Below are positions 26,038 to 34,926 of a stretch of 64,000 nucleotides of DNA, piece after piece. Source of the DNA: Pseudomonas sp. Irchel 3H7 (GTDB lineage: Bacteria; Pseudomonadota; Gammaproteobacteria; Pseudomonadales; Pseudomonadaceae); the NCBI RefSeq assembly GCF_900187605.1, contig NZ_FYEA01000002.1:186001-250000 (forward strand), read 5' to 3'. The notes under the pieces were generated by a model that did not search any database, was not told the origin of the DNA, and was given only the letters and a program-made list of their open reading frames with translations. The translations under genes and the position numbers were made by a program. Position 1 is the stretch's first letter. Every line of letters starts with the position of its first letter.

Positions 26038-28452
26038 ATGTACGAGCAAAATATCGAACTGCTGCGCGAAGAATCCCTGCGTTTGCTTGAAGTGGAAATC
26101 GATCTGTTGCAACGAATGAAGGATGCAGACGGCGTAGTGGTCGATGAGCACAGTCATGAGCACCAGACGTTTACCCAGGCCAGCATCCAGAAAGATCTGC
26201 AAATGCTCCGGGGCGAAGCAGACAAGCTTCAGCGCCTGGAAATGGTGCTGGCCGTTGTCGGCACGATGAAGGCAGGTAAATCGACGACGATTAACGCCAT
26301 TGTCGGCACTGAGGTGCTGCCAAATCGAAATCGTCCGATGACCGCTCTACCGACGCTCATTCGTCATACCCCCGGCCAGATCGAACCTGTTTTGCGTCTG
26401 GAAAACATCGGCCCGATCAACAGTGTCGTAGCTGAGTTGCATGAGTTGCTGCGTGACCCCGCCGGGCAGCAATTGCCCTACGAACTGATTGACGACAAGG
26501 ATATGCAGTCCCTGCTGCGGCTAATTGACGAAAATCAGCGGTTTGACAACTGCTATCAGGGTCCTGAGGCCATTTTTTGGTTTCTCAGAAGCTTGAATGA
26601 TCTAGTGCGCGTAGCGCTCGAGTTGGACGTGGACTTCCCATTTGATAGCTATGACGAAATTCACGAAATCCCCGCTATTGAAGTCGAGTTTTCCCATTTG
26701 GCCGCAATGCCAGAAGGTTTGGGCCGTTTGACCTTGCTCGACACGCCCGGCCCGAATGAAGCCGGCCAGCAGCATCTTCGCAAAATGCTGGGCGAGCAAC
26801 TGAAAAACGCCTCGGCTGTTTTAGCCGTTCTGGACTTCACTCAACTCAAGTCAGATGCTGACCAGCATGTGCGCCAGGAACTGGAGCGAATCGCAGATGT
26901 AGCTCAAGGGCGGATGTTTGCGCTCGTCAACAAGTTCGATGAGAAAGATCGCAACAGTGATGATGAGGCGCAGACCAAACGCCTTGTTGCTGATTCATTG
27001 ATGGAGGGTCGACTACAGCATTCTCAGGTATTCCCCGTATCGTCAAAATTCGGCGATCTTGCCAACCGTGCACGACGCGAGTTGGCACTCAATGGCTGCT
27101 TGCCGACGATTGTCGGCGAGCAGAACGCCTGGGTGGAGGACTTCGGTAAAGCAGCGTTCGGCATGCTTTGGACGAGCATGGTGACAAATCCGGAGGCCGT
27201 GAAAACAGCGGCCAACGCACTCTGGAATGCCTCGTTGTTCGCGGCTCCTCTGGATCAGATCATTCGTAAAGCCCACGCCGGCGCTGCGACACTTGCCGTG
27301 GCTTCTGCTGCCGCCAAGCTCGCTGACATCGCGGCCAGATTGAACAACTTTCTCTCTGTTCGAGATGCTGCGCTGGGAAAGGGCGTAGAAGAATTGAGCG
27401 AGCAGATCAATTCTTTGCGCAATGACATCGACCGTATCACCGGTCTGGAAGCCAAGACGCGAAAGGATGCCGAACGCGCCTTGCAAGCTATTGATGGAAA
27501 AATGAATAAGGTCTTTTCTGAAATTCGTGCCGCCATCAGCGCTCAGATTCAAGAGGGATTCAAAGCGGGCAAGGAAACCGAAGAGCAACAACCTCAGGAG
27601 CGCAAAAGAGAGTCTCTGACCGGACTGCTCTCGATGCTGACGGGTGCGGGTAGCCAACGGAGGCTGGAGAGACGACGTACGACTTACGGCTATGAGTTTA
27701 ATGAAGACACGCCTGTCATCAAACTCAGCAATCGGGAAAAAGCTCAAGAGATTACGCAGGGTATCGAGAATGGAGTCCGGGAGATAATCACGCTCAATGA
27801 AAGGCGTTTAGTCGCAGAGACTGAGCTCATTTTGCGAGATTTTCATGTTTTGTTCGAGCAAGGCATTTCAACTCAGGCCAGTGAGATTATCAGCCAACTC
27901 AACCAGCGTTTGAACCGCAGCGGCTTTTCCATTGCAATCAAACTACCACCCATGCCAGCGCTTTCAATGCGACCTTCCAGTGGAGAAGTGTTGGGTGAGG
28001 TCATCGAAAACAAGCAGCGCAGTGTGCGTCGGCGGCGTCGAGCCGGTGGGTTGTGGGGGGGCATTTGCAGCTTCTTCGAGACAGATGACTGGGGTTGGGA
28101 AACCTATTCGTCGAGAGAGGAATATTTTGAAATCGACGTGAATAAGGTGAAGGCCTCTATCGAAAAGTCTGTCGCCGATGTGTTCGCTGGTTTGGCGAGT
28201 GCCACGGTCGAGACCATCGCCAAGCCACTGGAGGCCAGTGTTGACAACTTCTTTGATGAACTCAGGCTCACCGTCGAGTCCATCCGCAGCGACCTGAATC
28301 AAAGTATTCGCGACAAACAGTCCGATCAAGGGCAGCAGCAAAGACTGGGTGAACTGCTGGCAGGCTTCAAACGCCATGTGCCTGGTATTCAAAAGGACAG
28401 TGATGCGCTCAAACGTGACGTCCCTTCCGCGGGCGTTGAGGTGGCGGCATGA
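26038..28452 (+). CDS. rdcA: Dynamin-like GTPase RdcA (CrfC/YjdA homologue)
   Basis: An 804-residue dynamin-superfamily GTPase strongly resembling E. coli CrfC/YjdA. G1 is GTMKAGKSTT (about residues 75-84), followed by NAIVGTEVLPNRNRPMTALP, G3 DTPGPNEAG and G4 NKFD. The C-terminal half is long helical stalk with a basic/Trp patch (RRRRRAGGLWGG) that could contact membrane. GTG 25909 is in frame, but ATG 26038 is preceded by AAGGAG, and its MYEQNIELL matches the E. coli start. In E. coli, RdcA with RdcB activates diguanylate cyclase DgcE. The 3' end overlaps rdcB by 4 nt. Confidence 0.92.
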   Translation: MYEQNIELLREESLRLLEVEIDLLQRMKDADGVVVDEHSHEHQTFTQASIQKDLQMLRGEADKLQRLEMVLAVVGTMKAGKSTTINAIVGTEVLPNRNRPMTALPTLIRHTPGQIEPVLRLENIGPINSVVAELHELLRDPAGQQLPYELIDDKDMQSLLRLIDENQRFDNCYQGPEAIFWFLRSLNDLVRVALELDVDFPFDSYDEIHEIPAIEVEFSHLAAMPEGLGRLTLLDTPGPNEAGQQHLRKMLGEQLKNASAVLAVLDFTQLKSDADQHVRQELERIADVAQGRMFALVNKFDEKDRNSDDEAQTKRLVADSLMEGRLQHSQVFPVSSKFGDLANRARRELALNGCLPTIVGEQNAWVEDFGKAAFGMLWTSMVTNPEAVKTAANALWNASLFAAPLDQIIRKAHAGAATLAVASAAAKLADIAARLNNFLSVRDAALGKGVEELSEQINSLRNDIDRITGLEAKTRKDAERALQAIDGKMNKVFSEIRAAISAQIQEGFKAGKETEEQQPQERKRESLTGLLSMLTGAGSQRRLERRRTTYGYEFNEDTPVIKLSNREKAQEITQGIENGVREIITLNERRLVAETELILRDFHVLFEQGISTQASEIISQLNQRLNRSGFSIAIKLPPMPALSMRPSSGEVLGEVIENKQRSVRRRRRAGGLWGGICSFFETDDWGWETYSSREEYFEIDVNKVKASIEKSVADVFAGLASATVETIAKPLEASVDNFFDELRLTVESIRSDLNQSIRDKQSDQGQQQRLGELLAGFKRHVPGIQKDSDALKRDVPSAGVEVAA

Positions 28453-29354
28453 GTGAGCAGACCCCGATTTCACCCGGCTCGGATATCTGCCAGACACTGA
28501 CGTGTCTGCCCGAAAAATTCGTGGTGGATTTTGCCAACGGCATTGATGTCGCGCGTGAACGCCAACGTTACATGGCCAAGCGGGATGGGTTTTTCACTCG
28601 CCTTTTCGACGGCTTTACCGGTCAGGGTGATCGCAATCAGGCTGAGATCAACGCAAGCCTTACTGATGGCGTGGAAGGTGCGTTGAACTGGTTGAAGGAT
28701 TTGAGCGAGTCGTTGGCCAAAAGCAATCATGCGATTGTTCAAGTCAACACCCGGGTCAACGCCCTCAAACATGATGTCGCCACCCTCGTCGATTTTTCGA
28801 TAGAGAGCCGCCAGGCTATTAATTCGCTTTCGCAACGTCTGGACGAGCGTTGTGATGAGCTGGATCGCAATGTCGCAAGGATTGACCGGTTACAGCAGGC
28901 ACACCTGCATCTGGACGATGTCTTCGGCAAGTGGGGAGCAGGGCGGTTCAATATGTTCACGCTGTCCGGGCGCTGCTATGCAGCACTTGAAGAACTGCGG
29001 TGGGGGGCGTTTGGCGACTATTGCCAGACAGTGTCCGGGCACGAACGACAGAAACAGCTTGAGCGTCTGGCCAATCAGGCAATCATTCAGATGAACAAGG
29101 ATGCAGGAATTAGTCAGGGCGAGCGTATAGCGACTCGCGACCGGTGGCTGGCTCGTCCTGTTGGAAGTGTTGTTTCTGCTGACGGCGAAGATGCTATTCG
29201 CTATCTGGGGGACTGGACGGACCCATATTTCACACCTTTCGCATTTGCGGCCTCGCAGACCCCGGAGGAGTTGCCTGTGCATTTGCCAAGGATCATTGCA
29301 GCGCCAAGGGTGACAGAAGCCATGATCAGTGAGCTGTTTCTGGAGGCTTCATGA
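28449..29354 (+). CDS. rdcB: RdcB (YjcZ)-family GTPase partner protein
   Basis: A 301-residue protein. The N-terminal region DICQTLTCLPEKFVVDFANGIDVARERQRYMAKRDGFFTRLFDGFTG precedes a long predicted coiled coil (about residues 70-160, with heptad-like spacing in IESRQAINSLSQRLDERCDELDRNVARIDRL). Size and position directly after the CrfC-like gene match E. coli yjcZ/rdcB. It probably binds RdcA and links it to a partner enzyme. Start and stop both overlap their neighbours by 4 nt (ATGA), so translation of rdcA-rdcB-patatin is coupled. Confidence 0.85.
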   Translation: MSEQTPISPGSDICQTLTCLPEKFVVDFANGIDVARERQRYMAKRDGFFTRLFDGFTGQGDRNQAEINASLTDGVEGALNWLKDLSESLAKSNHAIVQVNTRVNALKHDVATLVDFSIESRQAINSLSQRLDERCDELDRNVARIDRLQQAHLHLDDVFGKWGAGRFNMFTLSGRCYAALEELRWGAFGDYCQTVSGHERQKQLERLANQAIIQMNKDAGISQGERIATRDRWLARPVGSVVSADGEDAIRYLGDWTDPYFTPFAFAASQTPEELPVHLPRIIAAPRVTEAMISELFLEAS

Positions 29355-30439
29355 TGAATGCTCCCTTGAAAGTCGGGTTGGTACTTTCCGGTGGTGGGGC
29401 CAAAGGGGCCTATCAGGTCGGTGTGCTCAGAGCCTTGCGCGAACTCGGCACCCGCATTGATGCAGTTTCAGGCGCCAGCATTGGCGCTCTCAACGGCGGC
29501 GTTCTGGCTTCTTCTCCATCGCTGGATGTTGCTATCGAGCGCCTTGAGGCTGTCTGGGAAAGATTGGCCTATGACTCCCCGTTGAGCATGAAGGCGCCTG
29601 GATATCTGGCGCTGTTGGCTGCGGCGGGCCTACGGATTCAGGGGGCAGGGGCTGTGCTCGGGCTTGTTCACGCCGTGAAGAAAATAGCGGGCGCCTTTGA
29701 GTTCGAGTTGCCGAGCTGGCTTGATGGGCTCGACGAAGGCTTGCTGGACGACCAACCGTTGAAGCAACTGATGGATGAGTTTCTCGACAGCAAGCAGCTA
29801 GCGACAGGGATCCCACTCTATGTCTCGTTGTATCGCAGCAACGGCGGTCTGCAGGACTTGGCGTCAGCATTCATGGCTGAGCTGGGGCTGAGCAATACAC
29901 CGGATTCGGAATTCGTGCATATACAGTCGCTCGAGGAAGACCGGCGCAAACAGGTGTTGCTGGCTTCTGCTGCGATCCCGCTATTGTTCGCCTCCCGCAA
30001 ACACGGTGAAAAACGTTACTCGGACGGCGGCCAAGGTGGCTGGCAGACGATGCAGGGTAATACGCCAATCACCCCATTGCTGGAAGCTGGATGCAATCTG
30101 GTAATCGTCACTCACTTGAGTGATGGATCGCCATGGAGCCGTCAACGATTTCCGGATGCAACCATTTTGGAAATTCGTCCCCAACAAAGCCTTAACCGAG
30201 CTACGGGCCTCATGAGCGGCGCTCAGGACTTGCTCGGTTTTGATGTCGACAAGATCCCCACCTGGATCGAGCAAGGTTATCAGGACACGCTGCATTGTGT
30301 TGGACGGGTCATGAAGGCTCAGCAAAGCCGCGACGAATTGCGTGTCGCGCAAGCCGCTCTTGCAGGCATCGCAAGTGAGTCCGCAAGTGCCGACGCAACA
30401 CTGGCCGATGCGATGGCACGATTATCCAGGCAGCCCTGA
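29351..30439 (+). CDS. Patatin-like phospholipase
   Basis: A 362-residue patatin-family lipid acyl hydrolase. The oxyanion motif LSGGGAKGAYQVGVLRAL is near residue 13, the nucleophile elbow GASIGALNGG near residue 42, and the catalytic Asp lies in YSDGGQGG (D-G) near residue 220. All required catalytic elements are present, so it should be active. No signal peptide is seen, suggesting a cytoplasmic enzyme acting on inner-membrane phospholipid. The 4-nt overlap with rdcB and the absence of any nearby lipid-metabolism gene suggest it is the effector of the RdcAB system; that is inference. Confidence 0.9.
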   Translation: MMNAPLKVGLVLSGGGAKGAYQVGVLRALRELGTRIDAVSGASIGALNGGVLASSPSLDVAIERLEAVWERLAYDSPLSMKAPGYLALLAAAGLRIQGAGAVLGLVHAVKKIAGAFEFELPSWLDGLDEGLLDDQPLKQLMDEFLDSKQLATGIPLYVSLYRSNGGLQDLASAFMAELGLSNTPDSEFVHIQSLEEDRRKQVLLASAAIPLLFASRKHGEKRYSDGGQGGWQTMQGNTPITPLLEAGCNLVIVTHLSDGSPWSRQRFPDATILEIRPQQSLNRATGLMSGAQDLLGFDVDKIPTWIEQGYQDTLHCVGRVMKAQQSRDELRVAQAALAGIASESASADATLADAMARLSRQP

Positions 30440-30452
30440 CAAGGAGTCAGAA

Positions 30453-31013
30453 GTGGCAAATGTAAAAATTGAATGGGATTGGCTGCATTGGAATTGTGGT
30501 CAGACGTGGGGAACTGATGTCTGGCCGGAATTGCAACGCAGAGGGGTTAAACAGCAAGACCTTGAACGATGCGTCTATGTGATCAGGCTCAACGGTCTGT
30601 TCGCCATCCAGTACCCGCTAGGCGTTTCTCCCACGGTCTATATCGGCGAAGGAAACTTTGAACAACGTATCACTCAGCACAAAAACTGGCTGATGGAACT
30701 CGCGGATTTGCAAGGCGAGTATGAGTTTCTCATCGGCTATTGTTTCCCTCGCGCGCGGAACGCCTCGAAAGTTTATTCCGATTTCGAGGCGATGCTGATC
30801 CACGAATTTCGAGACATTTACGGCGCGGCTCCGCTGCGCAACAGGCAAATGGAATTTCAGAAATCAAACCACGTGTTTGAGCCAATGAATGAAATCCGCA
30901 GCGCGATCATGATTGGTCAAGGCATGCGTTTTCATTGGGCGGTGCAGCCGATGAAAAGCTCGCCTATGTATGATGTTTACCAGCGGACTATTCTGGAAGA
31001 GTTGAGGGTTTGA
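30453..31013 (+). CDS. GIY-YIG nuclease-like protein
   Basis: A 186-residue protein with a GIY-YIG-type core. CVYVIRLNG (GIY strand) is followed by SPTVYIGEGNFEQRITQHKNWL (YIG strand and the conserved Arg helix), and FEAMLIHEF may hold the metal-binding Glu. Spacing between the two strands is longer than in compact members, so classification is moderate. GTG 30453 is chosen for AAGGAG 6 nt upstream; no ATG suits. It starts 13 nt after the patatin stop and is the last clear gene of the operon. Possible role: DNA cleavage arm of a defence system. Confidence 0.78.
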   Translation: MANVKIEWDWLHWNCGQTWGTDVWPELQRRGVKQQDLERCVYVIRLNGLFAIQYPLGVSPTVYIGEGNFEQRITQHKNWLMELADLQGEYEFLIGYCFPRARNASKVYSDFEAMLIHEFRDIYGAAPLRNRQMEFQKSNHVFEPMNEIRSAIMIGQGMRFHWAVQPMKSSPMYDVYQRTILEELRV

Positions 31014-31101
31014 CCCTGTCTTTAGCGGGGTAAAGCGAGAAGTCGTTGGTTAAATAAAATTTCAAGTCATTTGTTGTTGGCTAATTTGTTAGGGGATTTC
31101 C

Positions 31102-31794
31102 ATGGATTTAGCTCCAGCTACAACCAAAACATCTATCGTGCTGCTGGGTGTTGCAATAATTGCGTTCGGCATAATTGTTTTAATGCAGGTGCTCACCGGA
31201 TATCCGCCGTTCAAGGATCAATATTTTTTTCAGCTATTTGGAATCGAGGGACGAAACTGGTTTGTGGGCGGGAGAGAGGCTGTCCACTTTTTTGGATTTA
31301 TTGGTTGTGTCTTATTCGGATGGTCCTATGTTTACTCGATGACATTCAAGGGGATGCTGAAGGTTCATTTTTTTATTCTCCCCGTTTTGCTGATGTTTTT
31401 GCTCGCATTAACAAAGTTTGTTGAACTGAATATTCCCTACTATTTTTTTGCAATCTTTGCTCTGATAGGTGCAGTCATATCTGTTTTAATGACAGTCTGG
31501 ATGAACAGTTCCAAGCGCAGCGTTAAATACCCAAAGATGATCATTGTTCCGACGCTAGTTTGTCTCTCAATCTCTTGGATATGTGAGTTTTTTTGGGAGC
31601 CAACCATTCGCGCTTGTGGATGGCAACAAAGTGAGGGCATCACCTGGGCGCTACTGGTAGGGGAGAATAGCCCTTGTGTCTGGACACACCTTCGATTCCA
31701 GTGGGCTCAGATCATCATCGATTTTGCTGCGATCGTTATAGGCTTGGTGATTGCGCTTATTATTTATAAGTGTCTGGCGCATCAAAAGCGATGA
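31102..31794 (+). CDS. AT-rich six-helix membrane protein of unknown function
   Basis: A 230-residue protein with about six hydrophobic segments (near 11-31, 58-80, 88-105, 113-130, 145-165, 200-222). Base composition is visibly more AT-rich than flanking genes (many TTT/ATT codons), which suggests horizontal acquisition. No family recognised. It lies 88 nt after the GIY-YIG gene, on the same strand, and could be a separate cargo gene or a membrane partner of the island. Confidence 0.65.
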   Translation: MDLAPATTKTSIVLLGVAIIAFGIIVLMQVLTGYPPFKDQYFFQLFGIEGRNWFVGGREAVHFFGFIGCVLFGWSYVYSMTFKGMLKVHFFILPVLLMFLLALTKFVELNIPYYFFAIFALIGAVISVLMTVWMNSSKRSVKYPKMIIVPTLVCLSISWICEFFWEPTIRACGWQQSEGITWALLVGENSPCVWTHLRFQWAQIIIDFAAIVIGLVIALIIYKCLAHQKR

Positions 31795-31934
31795 CGCCAT
31801 CTGATTGGAGTTCGCGATATATGTGCTGTGCAGGGGGCAGAGGGCGCGGCTACGATGATGAAGAGTATAAACCGTGGTGTCGCCTGTGTTTCTAAAACCT
31901 TTTGCCAGTCATGTAGATGAGCCGATTCAAGCCA

Positions 31935-32339
31935 CTACCGGCATAAGGATCTCAGCGACTGCGGATCGAATGACACATTGGCCATACTTCGAGTGTCAGC
32001 GACTAATTGCCATTGCCCAGCAGTGCCGTCGATTTCGCGCAGGGCCCATTGCCCGGGGCCGGACCAAGACAGTTCTATGTACGGCCCTTCAAGCACTTCG
32101 TTTGCGATTAACATGTCTACTTCGTCGGCAGGTCCCGGGAGCATGCCACCGACAGCAATGGGCACGCGCTGACGCAAAAGGCTGTTGAGCATGCTCAGCA
32201 ACTCGACACGTGATGTGTAATGCACTCTGTGCTCCCCGACTTCGGTGTGGGCAAACACCAGGCTTCCGGTATCGGCGTCCACGGAACTGATCAGCGTGAG
32301 ATGCGTCGGTGGCCGGCCTGAGCCTTTTGAATACCTCAA
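31935..32339 (-). CDS. Hypothetical protein downstream of ABC exporter
   Basis: A 134-residue reading frame whose TTG start overlaps the ABC exporter stop (TTGA). It has a polar, ordered-looking sequence (PIAVGGMLPGPADEVDMLIANEVLEGPYIEL). No family recognised, no signal peptide. Support is the translational overlap and ordinary amino-acid composition; a later start is possible. Confidence 0.5.
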   Translation of the reverse strand: MRYSKGSGRPPTHLTLISSVDADTGSLVFAHTEVGEHRVHYTSRVELLSMLNSLLRQRVPIAVGGMLPGPADEVDMLIANEVLEGPYIELSWSGPGQWALREIDGTAGQWQLVADTRSMANVSFDPQSLRSLCR

Positions 32340-34195
32340 GCCTGATCCATCGCCGCCGCGACGCCCTGATCCTCACCCAGAAACCCGCCACTCTGATGCT
32401 GCCAGAGCCGCGCATAAATGCCGTTTCTGTTCAGCAACTCAGTGTGCGTCCCTTGCTCGATAATCCGCCCCTCATCCATGACAATCAGTCGATCCATCGC
32501 CGCAATCGTCGACAAGCGATGCGCAATAGCGATGACGGTCTTACCCTGCATCATTTCATCAAGACTTTCCTGAATGGCCACTTCGACTTCCGAGTCCAGC
32601 GCACTGGTGGCTTCGTCGAGCAGCAGGATCGGCGCGTTCTTCAGCATCACCCGGGCGATGGCGATACGTTGGCGCTGGCCGCCCGAAAGCTTGATGCCGC
32701 GCTCACCGACCAGCGTGTCGTAACCGCTGTGGCCTTGCTTGTCGCTGAGTTGGCTGATGAAACCGTCGGCCTGCGCGTTGGCGGCGGCGCGGCGGATATC
32801 TTCGTCGCTGGCGTCGGGGCGGCCGTAGGCGATGTTGTCGCGAATCGAGCGGTGCAGCAGCGACGTGTCCTGGGTGACCATGCCGATCGCGCTGCGCAGA
32901 CTGTCTTGGCTCACCTTCGCGATGTTCTGGCCGTCGATGCGAATCTCGCCGCTGTCGACATCATAGAAGCGCAGCAGCAGATTGATCAGCGTCGATTTTC
33001 CCGCACCGGAGCGGCCGACCAAGCCGATTTTCTCGCCAGCGCGGATGCTCAGGCTCAAATTGTCGAGGACCTGACGTTCGCCGTTGTAGTTGAAATTGAC
33101 CTTGTCGAACGTCACTGCACCGCCCGCCGGCACCAGCACGCTGGCGTTCGGTGCGTCCTGCACTTTGGGGCCGCGGGTGAGGGTGGCCATGCCGTCCTGC
33201 ACGGTGCCAATGTTTTCGAACAGCGACGTCATCTGCCACATGATCCAGTGCGACATGCCGTTGATGCGCAGCGCCATGGCGGTAATCGCCGCCACCGCAC
33301 CGGTGCCGACCTGACCCAGATGCCAGAGCCACAGCGCGTAGCCGCCGGCACCCAGAATCAGCCCGACCACCAGCGCCTGATTGACGATTTCGAACTGGCT
33401 GACCAGACGCATCTGGCGAAAACCGGTGAGCTTGAAATCCTCCATCGCCGCGCGGGCGAAGTGTGCTTCACGTTTGGAGTGCGAGAACAGTTTCACCGTG
33501 GTGATGTTGGTGTAGGCGTCGGCAATGCGCCCGGTCATCGATGATCGCGCATCGGCCTGTTCCTGGCCGACCTTCCCCAAGCGCGGCACAAAATAAACCA
33601 TGGCCAGCCCGAATAACGCGAGCCAGGCAATGAACGGCAGCATCAGTTTCAAGGCAAAACCGCCAGCGAGGGCGATGATCGCAATGAAGTAAACGCCGAT
33701 GCCCGGTGCGATTTCGATCAGGGTGAACAAGACTTCGCGCACCGCCAATGCGGTCTGCATGACCTTGGTCGTGACCCGCCCGGAAAACTCATCGGAGAAG
33801 AACGAAAGGCTTTGCCGCAGCATCAGCCGGTGGAAGTCCCAGCGCAGCCGCAACGGCAGATTGATCGCCAGAATCTGGTGCTGGACCATGGTGCGCAACG
33901 CCACCAGGCCGATGCTGATGAACAACACAATGCCGATGCCCCAGAGCACGCGACTTTCTTGCGCGTTGACGCCGCCACCGGCCTGCCACGTCGAGAGCAA
34001 ATCGACGACTTGCCCGAGAAAGGAAAACAGCCAGGCTTCGTAGATCGACACACCGGCACTGAGCAGCGCCAGCGCGAGGATATAACCGCGTGCGCCGCGC
34101 GTGCAGGCCCACAGGAACCGCATCAGGCCGACGGGCGGTGGCGGTGCTTCGTCGGGAGGAAATGGGTCGAGCCGTTGTTCAAACACGCGCAGCAT
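32336..34195 (-). CDS. ABC exporter, fused permease-ATPase (MsbA/multidrug type)
   Basis: A 619-residue half-transporter. Six membrane helices lie within residues ~25-330. The nucleotide-binding domain has Walker A VGRSGAGKSTLINLLLRF, signature LSGGQRQRIAIARVMLK, Walker B APILLLDEATSALD and the switch His in VIAIAHRLSTIAAMD. It should work as a homodimeric or heterodimeric exporter of lipid-like or drug substrates; the substrate is unknown. ATG 34195 is selected over an upstream in-frame start because LRVFEQRLDPFPPDE begins the family-like N-terminus. A small unknown gene overlaps its stop. Confidence 0.92.
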   Translation of the reverse strand: MLRVFEQRLDPFPPDEAPPPPVGLMRFLWACTRGARGYILALALLSAGVSIYEAWLFSFLGQVVDLLSTWQAGGGVNAQESRVLWGIGIVLFISIGLVALRTMVQHQILAINLPLRLRWDFHRLMLRQSLSFFSDEFSGRVTTKVMQTALAVREVLFTLIEIAPGIGVYFIAIIALAGGFALKLMLPFIAWLALFGLAMVYFVPRLGKVGQEQADARSSMTGRIADAYTNITTVKLFSHSKREAHFARAAMEDFKLTGFRQMRLVSQFEIVNQALVVGLILGAGGYALWLWHLGQVGTGAVAAITAMALRINGMSHWIMWQMTSLFENIGTVQDGMATLTRGPKVQDAPNASVLVPAGGAVTFDKVNFNYNGERQVLDNLSLSIRAGEKIGLVGRSGAGKSTLINLLLRFYDVDSGEIRIDGQNIAKVSQDSLRSAIGMVTQDTSLLHRSIRDNIAYGRPDASDEDIRRAAANAQADGFISQLSDKQGHSGYDTLVGERGIKLSGGQRQRIAIARVMLKNAPILLLDEATSALDSEVEVAIQESLDEMMQGKTVIAIAHRLSTIAAMDRLIVMDEGRIIEQGTHTELLNRNGIYARLWQHQSGGFLGEDQGVAAAMDQA

Positions 34196-34418
34196 TGTGG
34201 TCTCCGAAATGATCAGGGTCTGGGGGATTCTGCCATTGAATGGCGGCTTTGAGGGTTTGCACGTCAATGGCTTGTCCCCATTGGGCGCTGGATTCCCGAG
34301 TATCGCCCGGGATTCCGGGTGCATGCCGGTCAGCTAAACTGACTGCTCAGACGCCTTGAGCAACGCAAGATGCAGCGAATACACCGGGTTTCCTGTTGGG
34401 AGTCGATGGGCAAAGGAA

Positions 34419-34613
34419 ATGTTTAATTTCTTTTTGACGTTTCTGTTCGTGCTCATTCCCACGGCGTCGCTGTCACTCGACAGTTACCTTCGTTACCGGG
34501 TGGCCAAGAGCAAACCGGTGAGCAAGGCGTGGAGGGCTTGCAATCATGTTCTTTCAATCATGCTGCTCATGCAGTTGCTTGGTTTGGCGCTGTACTTCTT
34601 TTACATCGCCTGA
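34419..34613 (+). CDS. Small membrane protein
   Basis: A 64-residue protein with two hydrophobic segments (FFLTFLFVLIPTASLSL and HVLSIMLLMQLLGLALYFFYIA) and a basic middle (RYRVAKSKPVSKAWR). ATG 34419 follows AAAGGA. Function unknown; probably co-expressed with the next small membrane protein. Confidence 0.6.
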   Translation: MFNFFLTFLFVLIPTASLSLDSYLRYRVAKSKPVSKAWRACNHVLSIMLLMQLLGLALYFFYIA

Positions 34614-34642
34614 ATCTGGCGGATTTCGATAGAGGGATCGAT

Positions 34643-34876
34643 GTGGTGAGTTTCGCTTGCGCACTGTTGGTGATAGGCCTGGGGCTGATTTTGTATGTGT
34701 CAGATATGTTTGGCTATTCAAAGTCCGTTAAGGCCGAGCGGTCTCGGCTGATGTCCGCTCAGATGCTTACAAGGGAGCAGAGAGACAAGCGCCGGTATTA
34801 TCAGTGGGCAGGCGCCGCGAGAGTTGTGGGTTGGATTGCGATAGCCGTGGGGCTTTTGCTTTTGATCTTCCGGTAA
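34643..34876 (+). CDS. Small membrane protein
   Basis: A 77-residue protein with a first hydrophobic segment (SFACALLVIGLGLILYV), a charged stretch (KAERSRLMSAQMLTREQRDKRRYY) and a second segment (VVGWIAIAVGLLLLIF). An earlier start would overlap the preceding gene in another frame. GTG 34643 (or the adjacent GTG 34646) is preceded by GAGGG, so I prefer it. Function unknown. Confidence 0.5.
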   Translation: MVSFACALLVIGLGLILYVSDMFGYSKSVKAERSRLMSAQMLTREQRDKRRYYQWAGAARVVGWIAIAVGLLLLIFR

Positions 34877-34926
34877 CGCGGAACAGTGTGGGACAGCGTT
34901 TCAGCATCTGGCCGGGCTGCCAGTTT

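Noticed and set aside
32309..33544. 411-codon plus-strand frame
   Set aside because: Antisense to the ABC exporter, whose Walker and signature motifs are clear.
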